Below the pieces are notes generated by a model. The model ran no database searches and was not told the origin of the DNA. It saw nothing but the letters and a program-made list of their open reading frames with translations. 64,000 bases of DNA from Bacteroides sp. (GTDB taxonomy: Bacteria > Bacteroidota > Bacteroidia > Bacteroidales > Muribaculaceae): the NCBI GenBank assembly GCA_014802265.1, contig JAAVCP010000071.1, positions 62,001 through 126,000 of the forward strand, written 5' to 3'. Shown piece after piece: positions 8,648 to 18,117 of the stretch; the first letter of the stretch is position 1; every line of letters begins with the position of its first letter. The translations under genes were made by a program, and so were the position numbers.

Positions 8648-9427
8648 ATGAAGTTCCCCTTTTCTAACCCTAAGTATAAAGACATACTTGTGGCAGGTGG
8701 TTTTTTAATGGTGTGTATGCTGTTGATTTTTGCATCAATGTGGGCATATCATCAGTTTATTACCACTCCCCCCTACGTTGATCCAATAAAATATCCGGTC
8801 AGGGGTATTGATGTGTCATCTCATAACGGCAACATTGATTTCAAAAAAGTTGCTGCCGCCGGTATTGAGTTTGTGTTTATAAAGGCTACCGAAGGAGCCA
8901 ACTTCAAAGACAAAAATTTCAGAATCAACTACCTTAATGCAAAAGCTGCCGGTCTGAAGACCGGGGTGTATCATTTTTTCCGGTTTGACCGTGACGGCGT
9001 GGAGCAGGCTATAAACCTCCTAACCACCATAGGATCACGCACTCCTGAGCTTGGAATGGTCATTGATGTGGAGAAGTCAGGCAATCCCGACTCAATCCCG
9101 ACAGAACTTATCAACCGCAGGCTTATTGAAATGGTAGACTATCTTAATCTCTTAGGTCACAGAGTAATGTTTTATACAAATCTTGACGGATATTATGACT
9201 ATCTCGCTGATTCTTTCCCAGGTTATCCACTTTGGATTTGCAGGTTTCAAGCCAACCCGATTAATGCCGAATGGACATTCTGGCAATTCAGCCACAGAGG
9301 AAGAATAAACGGAATAAAGGGGGATGTGGACATGAACGCATTTTGCGGAAATCATCTCGAATGGGAGTCATATCTCCAGGGAAATCTTTGGCCATATACC
9401 AATAATGGCACCCCCTCCAAACAATAA
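8648..9427 (+). CDS. GH25 family lysozyme with N-terminal membrane anchor
   Basis: Start set at the ATG at 8648; a TTG 15 bases earlier is in frame but overlaps the promoter. About 259 residues. One hydrophobic segment (about 18-40, GGFLMVCMLLIFASMWAY) anchors it to the inner membrane or acts as an uncleaved signal. The GH25 barrel follows: RGIDVSSHNG at the start, YHFFRF, MVIDVEKSG with the catalytic acid pair, and a late WTFWQFS strand. These enzymes cut the MurNAc-GlcNAc bond of peptidoglycan. A TACTTTTG box at 8636-8643 lies only 4 bases before the ATG, so the message may be nearly leaderless. Confidence 0.88.
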   Translation: MKFPFSNPKYKDILVAGGFLMVCMLLIFASMWAYHQFITTPPYVDPIKYPVRGIDVSSHNGNIDFKKVAAAGIEFVFIKATEGANFKDKNFRINYLNAKAAGLKTGVYHFFRFDRDGVEQAINLLTTIGSRTPELGMVIDVEKSGNPDSIPTELINRRLIEMVDYLNLLGHRVMFYTNLDGYYDYLADSFPGYPLWICRFQANPINAEWTFWQFSHRGRINGIKGDVDMNAFCGNHLEWESYLQGNLWPYTNNGTPSKQ

Positions 9428-9564
9428 TCACAATATCCGACTAATTTCAACGTTAATACATAAGGTGCAACATATATTCTCGCAGACATAAGGTCTGCAG
9501 AACACAATGCCTGACATTTTTAATCAACCATATAATCGTGAATACATTTCTCCGAGTTAATAGT

Positions 9565-12500
9565 ATGTTAAACATTTCCAGATTAGCCTGTTCCAGAATA
9601 ATAGGGATAACATTTGCAGTGCTTTCCACATGTCTGACCACCCATGCCGTGTCGCCGGAGACATTTGCCTCCTCTTCCAAGCTGGCAACCGGGAAATGGG
9701 CAAAGATTGAGGTAGCGGAATCAGGAATGCAGGTCATAAGCAATTCCACGCTCAAGAGTCTCGGGTTTACCGACCCCGATAAAGTCAACGTCTATGGCTT
9801 CGGAGGAAGAATGCTCCCGGAGTTGCTTTTTGACTCAATGCCTGATGACCTTCCCCTTATCCCCTCTGTCAAAACCCCGGCAGGGATTGTATTTTTCGGA
9901 CATGGCAATATCAGTTGGGAACTTAATGGCAACCCGACAGTCTACCAGCATGACAATAACCCCTATTCCGAAAAATCTTATTATTTTATCAGTGATGCAG
10001 AGCCGTCACGCTTTTTGGCGCCCGACCGGGAAGAGATAGCCTCTGCCACCGGGGAAGTCATCACAACCTTCACCGAAAGAATGGTGCATGAGCAAGACCT
10101 CCTTGCCCCTACAAATTCCGGCAGAATTCTGTTGGGAGAGGATTTCCGCAGCCAGAAGAAACGCTCATTCCAGTTTACTCTCCCCGACAATGTAGGGAAT
10201 GCAACAGCCACTATCTGCTTTGGTGCAAAAACCACCAACGGCACATCATCATTGTTGATCTCTGCAAATGATGTCAGGCTGCCTTCCACAACTTCCGACA
10301 ACATTTCTGCGGTGACAAGTGACAACATGCTTTTTTATATGACCCAGACTACCAAGGAAGTGGAAAACCCCGGAGAAAAACTTAACCTTACGATTGAGTA
10401 TTCCTCTTCGGGCACTCTTTTCACGGCTGCCCTGAATTATATAGAGGTGGAATATACAAGGAGTCTGAAGTTGCACAATGACGAGCTTTATTTCTACCTT
10501 AACCCCACCGACAACGGAGAAGTGGTAGTGGAAAACTGCACCGAGTCAACGGTTATATGGGACGTAACCGACCCGTTAAACCCTGTAAATGTCAAGCCCT
10601 CCATATCCGGCTCAACTGCCACATTCACGACCCCTGCCGGATTTCATGAATATGTGGCATTCAACGCTGCCAAAATATCACGCCAAGTTACCCCTGCCGG
10701 GAGAGTGGCAAACCAGGATATTCATGGCATGGAGATGCCGGAAATGGTGATAATCACACCTGAAACTTTCAAAACACAAGCACAAAAACTGGCTGACCTT
10801 CATGCTTCTACCGACGGACTGAAAGTGGCTGTGCTGACTGCCGACGAGGTGTATAATGAGTTCTCTTCCGGTGTACCCGATTTGTCGGCATACCGTAAGC
10901 TTTTAAAGATGTGGTATGACAGAGGCATGGCAGCCGATGGCAACTATACCCGTTATTGCCTACTGTTCGGTCGCCCGAGTTATGACAATAAAATGGTGAC
11001 ACCCACCGTAAAGAATGCCGGCTACCCTCGTCTGCCCATCTGGCAATATGCCCCAACAATAAGATCCGGTTCTATCCCGGTGAATAAAAGTTCGTCTTAC
11101 AGCACCGACGACTATATCGGAATGCTTGATGACAATCCTTCCACTCTGAATATGTCAGCAGCCCAAATTAAGGTAGCCGTAGGCAGAATGCCTGTCAAAA
11201 CAACAGAGGAGGCAAACACAGCAATAACAAAATTAGAACGTTATATAACGCAACCCACCTACGGGTCATGGCGTAACAATGTCATGCTTATTGCCGATGA
11301 CCAAGACAACGGTATTCATCTCGAGCAGGCAGAAAATGTGCACAAAGCTCTTACCTCAAATGGCAACGGAGCTGACTTTCTATATGAGAAACTGTATCTC
11401 GATGCCTATACACTGTCATACGGAGGCACCGGTGCGGTATATCCTGAGGCACAACAGCGAATGTTTGATAAATTGGCTGAAGGTGTGAGCTACATAAATT
11501 ATATTGGTCATGCCAATCCAAGAAGCTGGACTCATGAGTCGCTGCTCTCCTGGACTGATATCATGTCAATGAGCAATAAAAATCTTCCGTTTATCTATGC
11601 TGCCACCTGCGAGTTCTTGCGTTGGGACGATGATGAAGTGAGTGGTGCGGAGGAGTTGTGGCTTAATCCTACTGCCGGTGTAATCGGAATGATTTGTCCG
11701 AGTCGTGAAGTGGCGATCGCAAACAACGGTGTGCTTAACCAACGCACTGCGAAATACATGTATAGCCGCAATCCCGATGGCTCACCCATAAGGGTCGGCG
11801 ACGTAATGATCAACGGTAAAAACGATTGTGTCGAATCAAACAAGCTGAGATACGGCTTACTGGGCGATCCCTCCCTCAGTGTGCTGTCGCCCTACTATTC
11901 CATACAGTTGCTATCAATTGCAGGGAAAGAGACTTCCGATATTGAGGAGCTGCCTGTGGTCGGAGCACGCTCATCATTTGAAATCACCGGTATGATTACG
12001 GATCAGGAGGGTAATTTAGTTGATGATTTCAATGGAATTGCAGAGATACAACTTTATGATGCCGAGAGAGTTATCGTCACCAATGGCAATGGAGAAAAAG
12101 GAAGAGTTGACACCTATAACGACCGAAAGACACGCCTTGTCACCGGTAAGGTCCGCGTCAACAACGGCTTATGGTCAATGACAATAGCAATGCCCGCTGA
12201 AATTGAGAACAACTACTCCCCTGCACAGCTTTCATTCTATGCTTATGACAACGACGGAAGAGAAGCAAACGGTTCATTTGACAAATTCTATGTATATGGC
12301 TATGACGAGAATGCTCCTGACGACTCAGAAGGTCCCGTAATCAAAGAGTTTTATCTCAACTCCAGCGACTTTGCCGATGGCACACCCGTCAGCCCCTCAC
12401 CTATGCTTTATGCCTACTTCACCGATGAATCAGGCATTAATGTGGCTGATTCGGGCATAGGTCACGCTATGATGGTGACTTTAGATGACAATATCTATTT

Positions 12501-12990
12501 TAATGATATCAATCTTTATTACTCACCTGATGAAGATGATCATCTTGCCGGCAGAATAGCCTATCCCCTCTCTGAAATAGAACCGGGTGAACACAAACTG
12601 AAGTTTACAGTATGGGATAATGCCAACAACTCCACCTCCAAGGAGCTTTCTTTCTTTGTGTCAGCAACCTGGAATCCTGACATCACTCTTCTCACCACCG
12701 ATGTCAACCCGGCTACCACAAGTGTCAATTTCTTCGTAGGTACCGATGGAGCCAAAGGGAATATGGATTGCAAAATTGAAGTGTATGACCTCAATGGCAA
12801 ACGCGTGTGGACAGGCACTGCCCCGACCATCACTGCCTCAGGCACAAATGTAAGCCTTGGCTGGAATCTGTGTGATAAAAACGGCAACCGTGTCAGCCGT
12901 GGCATCTATATCTATCGCGCAATAGTGACCACTTCCGAGGGAGCAACCATCGTCAAATCAAACAAACTGGCAGTGGCAGCTCAGAAATGA
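9565..12990 (+). CDS. porU: Type IX secretion sortase PorU (C25 peptidase family)
   Basis: Start set at ATG 9565 because the following residues form a signal peptide (hydrophobic stretch ending near TTHA); an upstream in-frame GTG at 9538 is less likely. About 1141 residues. The centre is a gingipain-like C25 peptidase domain with His649 in YIGHANPRSW and Cys682 in AATCEFLRWDDDE; the latter corresponds well to the catalytic Cys690 reported for Porphyromonas gingivalis PorU. The C terminus has a FlgD-like Ig fold and a sorting-domain-like end (VYDLNGKRVW). PorU removes the cargo C-terminal domain and attaches the protein to the surface lipopolysaccharide. porV follows three genes on, as in P. 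gingivalis where porU and porV are neighbours. Confidence 0.88.
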   Translation: MLNISRLACSRIIGITFAVLSTCLTTHAVSPETFASSSKLATGKWAKIEVAESGMQVISNSTLKSLGFTDPDKVNVYGFGGRMLPELLFDSMPDDLPLIPSVKTPAGIVFFGHGNISWELNGNPTVYQHDNNPYSEKSYYFISDAEPSRFLAPDREEIASATGEVITTFTERMVHEQDLLAPTNSGRILLGEDFRSQKKRSFQFTLPDNVGNATATICFGAKTTNGTSSLLISANDVRLPSTTSDNISAVTSDNMLFYMTQTTKEVENPGEKLNLTIEYSSSGTLFTAALNYIEVEYTRSLKLHNDELYFYLNPTDNGEVVVENCTESTVIWDVTDPLNPVNVKPSISGSTATFTTPAGFHEYVAFNAAKISRQVTPAGRVANQDIHGMEMPEMVIITPETFKTQAQKLADLHASTDGLKVAVLTADEVYNEFSSGVPDLSAYRKLLKMWYDRGMAADGNYTRYCLLFGRPSYDNKMVTPTVKNAGYPRLPIWQYAPTIRSGSIPVNKSSSYSTDDYIGMLDDNPSTLNMSAAQIKVAVGRMPVKTTEEANTAITKLERYITQPTYGSWRNNVMLIADDQDNGIHLEQAENVHKALTSNGNGADFLYEKLYLDAYTLSYGGTGAVYPEAQQRMFDKLAEGVSYINYIGHANPRSWTHESLLSWTDIMSMSNKNLPFIYAATCEFLRWDDDEVSGAEELWLNPTAGVIGMICPSREVAIANNGVLNQRTAKYMYSRNPDGSPIRVGDVMINGKNDCVESNKLRYGLLGDPSLSVLSPYYSIQLLSIAGKETSDIEELPVVGARSSFEITGMITDQEGNLVDDFNGIAEIQLYDAERVIVTNGNGEKGRVDTYNDRKTRLVTGKVRVNNGLWSMTIAMPAEIENNYSPAQLSFYAYDNDGREANGSFDKFYVYGYDENAPDDSEGPVIKEFYLNSSDFADGTPVSPSPMLYAYFTDESGINVADSGIGHAMMVTLDDNIYFNDINLYYSPDEDDHLAGRIAYPLSEIEPGEHKLKFTVWDNANNSTSKELSFFVSATWNPDITLLTTDVNPATTSVNFFVGTDGAKGNMDCKIEVYDLNGKRVWTGTAPTITASGTNVSLGWNLCDKNGNRVSRGIYIYRAIVTTSEGATIVKSNKLAVAAQK

Positions 12991-13010
12991 CCTTATAGGA
13001 ATTAACTCTC

Positions 13011-13649
13011 ATGACCAGCAACGGACCCATAATCCTTCCCGAACCCACATTGCGCCGCCTTCCATGGTATCTGGCGCATGTGGAAATTCTGAGGTCGCGT
13101 AACATTGACTTTGTTTCAACCACCCAGATATCAAGGGCACTCAACGTTGATGCCTCTCAGATTGCCAAAGACTTGTCTTTCCTTAATCTCAAAGGAAAGA
13201 CAAGGATTGGATATGAGGTAGATGCCCTTTTCCACACGCTGTCGGATTTTTTAGGGTTCAAGACTCTCCATAAGGCATACGTGTTCGGAGCCGGCAGCCT
13301 CGGCAAAGCCCTTATGCACGACTCCGGGCTTTCAAATTATGGACTTGACATAATCGCCGGGTTTGACATTAATCCTGATAAAGTCAACACGTCGGTGGGA
13401 AATGTTCCCATTTATCATATCGATACGCTTTCGGAAGTGATGCATGCCAACCCTGCCACCATAGCTATCCTTACAGTGCCGGTGGAGGCAGCCCAAGACA
13501 CTGCCGACATTGCAATCGGAGAGGGAATCAGGGCTATTTGGAATTTCACCCCATATCGTGTGAAGGTGGCAGAAGGGATTGTGATGACCAATACCTCCAT
13601 CTACGCCCACCTGGCTTTAATATATAATCGTCTTAATGCTGATCTCTGA
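13011..13649 (+). CDS. rex: Redox-sensing transcriptional repressor Rex
   Basis: 212 residues, normal length. N-terminal winged helix (about 10-80), with STTQISRALNVDASQIAKDL typical of Rex, then a Rossmann domain with GAGSLG (Gly93-Gly98) for NAD(H) and a C-terminal swap helix (TNTSIYAHLALIYNRL). Rex dimers release DNA when NADH rises and usually repress fermentative and respiratory genes. It lies 20 bases after porU and overlaps the next gene by one base (ATGA), so it is co-transcribed with type IX secretion genes. No clear Rex operator was identified in the window. Confidence 0.93.
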   Translation: MTSNGPIILPEPTLRRLPWYLAHVEILRSRNIDFVSTTQISRALNVDASQIAKDLSFLNLKGKTRIGYEVDALFHTLSDFLGFKTLHKAYVFGAGSLGKALMHDSGLSNYGLDIIAGFDINPDKVNTSVGNVPIYHIDTLSEVMHANPATIAILTVPVEAAQDTADIAIGEGIRAIWNFTPYRVKVAEGIVMTNTSIYAHLALIYNRLNADL

Positions 13650-14233
13650 TGAAAACATTCGTTTTTGACAACAACTGTCTAAAGGAGAAATCTCCGGAAA
13701 TAGTTTCATGGTATTTCCTTGCCGATTCTTCCCTGACAAATGCCGGAAAACCATTTTTCATTCCGGATTTTGCAGAGGAATTTGATGCCATACCGACAAT
13801 AGCAATCAGGATAAACCGTCTTGGCAAATCAATTTCACCGAAATTTGCAGAGAGATATTATTCTGAATTTGCCGCTGCACTCCATTTCAGGGCAGCTGAC
13901 CTTTTGCACAGACTTCATTCACTCAATCTTTCTCCTGACCCTGCCACATCATTTGACCGATCTTTCTTCATGAGTGAATTTATGCCGCTCCCTCCCACCG
14001 GTACCCCCATTGTGGTCAAAATGAAACGCAACGGAGAGGAAGTGCAAGAGTTAAACACCACAAACATGAGGCTCTCCATTAATGACACTATCCATCACGC
14101 CTCAATAACCAACACATTGAAGATCGGAGATCTGATAGTGCCTGCTCTTCCTCCCGGAATTAAAGCCTCAATAGGCGACACATTTGAGCTTACCTGGGGT
14201 GAAGAGACCCCACTGATGGTGCAAATCAAATGA
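13649..14233 (+). CDS. Degenerate fumarylacetoacetate-hydrolase family homologue
   Basis: 194 residues. The layout follows FAA hydrolases: KPFFIPDF, then a strand with LGKSISPKFAERYY, then FDRSFFMSEF, an RNGEEVQELNTTNM segment, and LKIGDLIVPALPPG near the end. The metal-binding Glu-x-Glu (family HYETEV) is replaced by DAIPTIA, and the Asp of the family motif GIDFTARDLQ is replaced in AALHFRAADLL. The usual N-terminal part (ICVGxNY) is also altered. The protein is therefore probably not an active hydrolase. It overlaps rex by one base and precedes porV by 75 bases. The frame is intact with no internal stops, which suggests it is kept. Homology is by eye and moderate in strength. Confidence 0.6.
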   Translation: MKTFVFDNNCLKEKSPEIVSWYFLADSSLTNAGKPFFIPDFAEEFDAIPTIAIRINRLGKSISPKFAERYYSEFAAALHFRAADLLHRLHSLNLSPDPATSFDRSFFMSEFMPLPPTGTPIVVKMKRNGEEVQELNTTNMRLSINDTIHHASITNTLKIGDLIVPALPPGIKASIGDTFELTWGEETPLMVQIK

Positions 14234-14308
14234 CCAAGGCAATATTTCTCCCCTTTTGCAGTTTTATTTATAAAGGCTTTCACCTTTCAACACGGACAAC
14301 GCACCGTC

Positions 14309-15556
14309 ATGAATTATTTCAAAACTCAGATGAAAATTACAACAAGAATATCGTTTGCCGGAATGCTGACAATGATGCTGTTTTCAGCAACCAGTGCCTA
14401 CGCACAAAATGACATCAAAGACAATGATTTTAATCCTGTCAACACTGGTGTCACAACTCTTAGCATCACTCCCGACGCAAGGGGATCCGGCATGGGTAAC
14501 CTTGGAGCCGCCACAGACCCTGATATGAACTCCCAATTCTGGAACCCCTCCAAATATGCCTTTGCATACGGACAGGGCGGTCTTGCGCTCTCCTATACCC
14601 CCTGGTTGCGTAAGATTGTAAACGACATCTTCCTTGCTGACCTTTCCGGTTTCTGGAAACTCGGAGGAGGTGACAATCAGGCACTGAGTGCTTCTTTCCG
14701 TTATTTCTCTCTTGGCGAGGTGTCAATGACCGACTATGAGGGAAATGGATCAGTGCAGACAATCAATCCATACGAGTTTGCATTAGACCTCGGATATTCA
14801 CGCAAACTGTCGGAGAAATTTTCTATGGGTGTAGTGTTGCGCTATATTCTCTCTGACCTTTCATACGATGACTCCTATTCCGGAGAATCAAACACTGCTG
14901 CAAATGCATTTTCTGTTGACATCTCCGGTTACTACGTCACTTATCCCATGATTGGCAGGAATGAATGTCAGTTCTCATGGGGTTTCGATATCTCCAACAT
15001 AGGTACAAAAGTAAGCTACGACCATGGTGCCAACTACGCATACCTCCCTACCAACCTGCGTATCGGAACCCAATTCATGTTCCCGCTTGCTGATTATAAC
15101 ACCCTCGCCATCGGACTTGATCTCAACAAACTGCTGGTGCCGACCATGCCACGTCAGAAAGACTACGACATGGACACAATCGAGGGACAAATTGAATATG
15201 AAGAGGCAAAAGAAAAATGGGAAACTATGTCGCCAATTACCGGTATCTTTAAGAGTTTCTCTGATGCACCCGGCGGTTTTTCCGAGGAGCTGAAGGAAAT
15301 CAACGTATCGTTTGGCGGTGAGTATGCCTACAACCAGCAGTTCTTTGCACGTATGGGTTATAACTACGAGAATGCTTCCAAAGGTGGCAGAAGCTACTTT
15401 ACATTCGGTGCCGGTTTCTCTCTTAACGTGTTGCGGCTTGATGCATCTTACATGCTCGCTACCGCACAGAGTTCACCACTTGACCAAACCTTGCGTTTTA
15501 CCTTGTCGTTTGATATGGACGGCTTAAGAGACCTCCTTGGGAAACGCCGCAGATAA
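14309..15556 (+). CDS. porV: Type IX secretion outer-membrane protein PorV (LptO)
   Basis: 415 residues (a second in-frame ATG at 14330 is an alternative start). Signal peptide ends at SAYAQ. The mature part begins with TGVTTLSITPDARGSGMGNLGAATDPD, of which SGMGNLGAA is a PorV/PorQ hallmark, followed by alternating beta-strands of a FadL-like barrel ending LRFTLSFDM. PorV shuttles folded cargo from the type IX translocon to PorU. It is called PorV, not PorQ, from its neighbourhood: porU upstream and ispF directly downstream, as in P. gingivalis. Confidence 0.85.
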   Translation: MNYFKTQMKITTRISFAGMLTMMLFSATSAYAQNDIKDNDFNPVNTGVTTLSITPDARGSGMGNLGAATDPDMNSQFWNPSKYAFAYGQGGLALSYTPWLRKIVNDIFLADLSGFWKLGGGDNQALSASFRYFSLGEVSMTDYEGNGSVQTINPYEFALDLGYSRKLSEKFSMGVVLRYILSDLSYDDSYSGESNTAANAFSVDISGYYVTYPMIGRNECQFSWGFDISNIGTKVSYDHGANYAYLPTNLRIGTQFMFPLADYNTLAIGLDLNKLLVPTMPRQKDYDMDTIEGQIEYEEAKEKWETMSPITGIFKSFSDAPGGFSEELKEINVSFGGEYAYNQQFFARMGYNYENASKGGRSYFTFGAGFSLNVLRLDASYMLATAQSSPLDQTLRFTLSFDMDGLRDLLGKRRR

Positions 15557-15596
15557 TCCTCCTCCCAAAAACTTCACCATCTCACAATCCAACACA

Positions 15597-16079
15597 ATGT
15601 ATCGAATAGGTCAAGGCTATGACGTTCATCGCTTAGTAGAAGACAGAGAGCTGTGGATATGTGGAATTAAAATTCCTCATACTCATGGGCTGCTTGGTCA
15701 CAGTGATGCCGATGTGGCTATCCATGCACTCTGTGATGCCATTCTCGGAGCACTCGCTCTGAGAGATATAGGTTATCATTTCCCTGACACTGACCCTAAA
15801 TATAAAGGGGCTGACAGCAAACTGCTCCTTGCCGAAGTGTGTAGACTTATCAGAGAAAAAGGATGGGAAATAGGTAATACCGACATAACAATAATGGCAG
15901 AAGCCCCCAAGTTTAAGCCTTATATTGAAACCATGAGGCAGACTCTTGCCGATGTGATGGGGATCGCCATAGATTGCATGTCAGTCAAAGCCACAACAAC
16001 TGAAGGGCTGGGATTTACAGGACGTAAAGAAGGCATTGCAGCCAATGCTGTGGCTTTATTATATAAGCCTCAACCCTAA
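15597..16079 (+). CDS. ispF: 2-C-methyl-D-erythritol 2,4-cyclodiphosphate synthase
   Basis: 160 residues from the ATG at 15597; an earlier in-frame start inside porV is rejected because the family begins at MYRIGQGYDVHRL. Metal ligands are Asp and His in YDVH and a His in GHSDADV. The ending KATTTEGLGFTGRKEGIAA is the family signature. It makes the cyclic diphosphate intermediate of the MEP isoprenoid pathway in the cytosol. ispE, two steps earlier in the pathway's sense, lies 2 kb downstream on the other strand. It is the last gene of the porU operon, ending at a strong terminator. Confidence 0.95.
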   Translation: MYRIGQGYDVHRLVEDRELWICGIKIPHTHGLLGHSDADVAIHALCDAILGALALRDIGYHFPDTDPKYKGADSKLLLAEVCRLIREKGWEIGNTDITIMAEAPKFKPYIETMRQTLADVMGIAIDCMSVKATTTEGLGFTGRKEGIAANAVALLYKPQP

Positions 16080-16115
16080 GTAAGCCACTGTGAAAAGCCA
16101 GTGTACGTCTTATCT

Positions 16116-16173
16116 ATAATCAATAAAAAGGAATTGGCTGCTTTGAAGCAGCCAATTCCTTTTTATTGATTAT
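16116..16173. terminator. Bidirectional hairpin terminator
   Basis: Perfect 28-base arms with a 2-base loop between converging ispF and dnaJ. A-tract and T-tract ends on each side suit termination in both directions. Confidence 0.85.
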
Positions 16174-16198
16174 CATTTATTTTTAAATCATAAGGCTT

Positions 16199-17392
16199 TT
16201 AATCCACTCCGCGATTCTCTTTATTGAAAATGTGGCGAAGGCGAGAGAAGATTCTCTTTGCCGTTGATTCTGTCGGAACAATATTAGGATTATCTTTCAG
16301 ACTCTCAATAGCTGACTTCTCAGTATCAGTAAGTGCCTCCGGAACATATACCATTACATTTACAAGCAGATCACCCTTAACACTACTGTTCATTTGTGGT
16401 AAACCTTTGCCACGGAGACGAAGTACCTTACCGGGTTGAGTTCCGGGAGCGATCTTTACACGTGCACGCCCGTCAACTGTCGGAATCTCTGCCGGACCTC
16501 CTAAAGCTGCTGTCGGGAAATCAAGCATCAGATTATAAATCAAATCATTGCCATCACGAATTAATTCCGGATCTTTCTCCTCTTGGATAACAATTAGGAG
16601 GTCGCCGTTCACACCACCATGACGCGGAGCATTGCCCTGACCTCTCATGGTGAGAGTCATACCGTCTTCAACACCTGCGGGAATGTGGAAGCTGACAATC
16701 TCCTCTTTCTTCTCAACCCCGGAACCACCGCAATATGAGCAAGCCTCAGTAATAATCTTGCCCTCTCCGTTACATTCAGGACAAACCGACTCACTCTGCA
16801 TAGCTCCAAAAATTGACTGCTGAACATGGCTTACATAGCCGGTGCCATGACAGCGTGGACAAGTGCGGAAGGCAGTGCCATCTTTGGCTCCTGTACCCTT
16901 ACAATGAGAACAAGCCACCAAACGAGGTATCTTGAGCTTCTTGTCAACACCATTCATGATATCCTTCAACGTAACCTTTACAGTAATACGTAAATCGGTG
17001 CCCTTGTTAACATGAGGACGCCGGGCACCTCCCGTAGCACCTTCGAAACCAAAGCCACCCATTCTGCCACCAAAGATATCGCCGAAATGAGCAAAGATGT
17101 CTTCCATCGACATGCCACCGCCGCTGTAGAAACCACCGCCGCCGCTGCCACCACCAAAGCCCTGGGGACCCATGGCATGACCGAACTTATCATACTTGGC
17201 ACGCTTATCGGCATCGCTAAGCACATCGTATGCCTCAGCCGCCTCCTTAAATTTCTCTTCGGCTTCCTTATCACCCGGATTCTTGTCAGGGTGATACTTA
17301 ATCGCCATTTTGCGATAAGCCTTCTTTATTTCGTCAGCACTCGCGTTTTTAGCCACGCCAAGCACTTCATAATAATCTCTCTTTTCTGCCAT
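16199..17392 (-). CDS. dnaJ: Molecular chaperone DnaJ
   Basis: 397 residues. J domain (1-70) with HPD in YHPDKNPGD, Gly/Phe-rich linker (about 75-130), zinc-binding region with four CxxCxGxG-type repeats ([32 protein letters not shown]), and the C-terminal substrate-binding domain. It delivers unfolded proteins to DnaK and stimulates its ATPase. It follows grpE by 16 bases. dnaK is not in the window. Confidence 0.97.
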   Translation of the reverse strand: MAEKRDYYEVLGVAKNASADEIKKAYRKMAIKYHPDKNPGDKEAEEKFKEAAEAYDVLSDADKRAKYDKFGHAMGPQGFGGGSGGGGFYSGGGMSMEDIFAHFGDIFGGRMGGFGFEGATGGARRPHVNKGTDLRITVKVTLKDIMNGVDKKLKIPRLVACSHCKGTGAKDGTAFRTCPRCHGTGYVSHVQQSIFGAMQSESVCPECNGEGKIITEACSYCGGSGVEKKEEIVSFHIPAGVEDGMTLTMRGQGNAPRHGGVNGDLLIVIQEEKDPELIRDGNDLIYNLMLDFPTAALGGPAEIPTVDGRARVKIAPGTQPGKVLRLRGKGLPQMNSSVKGDLLVNVMVYVPEALTDTEKSAIESLKDNPNIVPTESTAKRIFSRLRHIFNKENRGVD

Positions 17393-17408
17393 GACTAATT
17401 CTGTTTTC

Positions 17409-18008
17409 TTACTGTCCTACTACCACTTTGGCGTGACGAAGAACTTTGTCATTAATCGTGTAACCCTTCTCAACCGTATCAAGAATCTTCCCTTTCATTG
17501 ATTCGTCGGGCACGGGTACCACTGAGATAGCCTCATGCTTCTCCGTGTCAAAATTGTCATCGGCAGGGTCCATCTCTTTTACTCCATTCTGAGCAAGATA
17601 CTTTTTCAGCTTATTATAGATAAGAAGGGTGCCCTCTTTCAAGGCAGAAGCATCATTACTATTCTCAGAAGCCTTTATTGCACGCTCGAAATCATCCATA
17701 ATAGGCAACAGACCTTTCAGGACATTTTCTCCGGCATTTTTCATTATCTCGCTCTTCTCTCTCAAGGTGCGCTTACGGAAGTTATCAAACTCCGCCATAA
17801 GAAACAGATATTCCTTCTTTTCATGCTGCACCTGCGCCTCAAGATCGCTTATCTTTTTCTCAACAGTCGCCTCATCTGAAGCCTCAGCAATAGCTTCCGA
17901 CTCAAGATTTTCATCTTCAGTATTTACAGCATCTGCCACTGATTCGTTGCTGTCAACTCTTTCGTCTTCCGGGCGACCTTCGTATTCTTTATCTTTATTT
18001 GTTTCCAT
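17409..18008 (-). CDS. grpE: Nucleotide exchange factor GrpE
   Basis: 199 residues. An acidic disordered N terminus (1-50) is followed by a coiled coil containing [16 protein letters not shown], the GrpE signature, then the beta-domain with [20 protein letters not shown] and the ending [11 protein letters not shown]. It releases ADP from DnaK. It heads the grpE-dnaJ operon. No CIRCE-type heat-shock operator was noticed in the 110 bases upstream. Confidence 0.95.
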   Translation of the reverse strand: METNKDKEYEGRPEDERVDSNESVADAVNTEDENLESEAIAEASDEATVEKKISDLEAQVQHEKKEYLFLMAEFDNFRKRTLREKSEIMKNAGENVLKGLLPIMDDFERAIKASENSNDASALKEGTLLIYNKLKKYLAQNGVKEMDPADDNFDTEKHEAISVVPVPDESMKGKILDTVEKGYTINDKVLRHAKVVVGQ

Positions 18009-18117
18009 AATGGATAGTTGTTTGAGTTATTACTTTCAAAAATTAAGCCAATAAATGTTAAATGGCACAATTCGGGTGTTAAAAAATTTGGAACTCACCC
18101 TCATTTCCCAACATTTT

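Noticed and set aside
9538-9564. GTG start for porU
   Set aside because: The ATG at 9565 gives a normal signal peptide; the GTG adds nine residues with no support.
13330-13610. Minus-strand frame within rex
   Set aside because: Shadow of the rex coding strand, no independent evidence.
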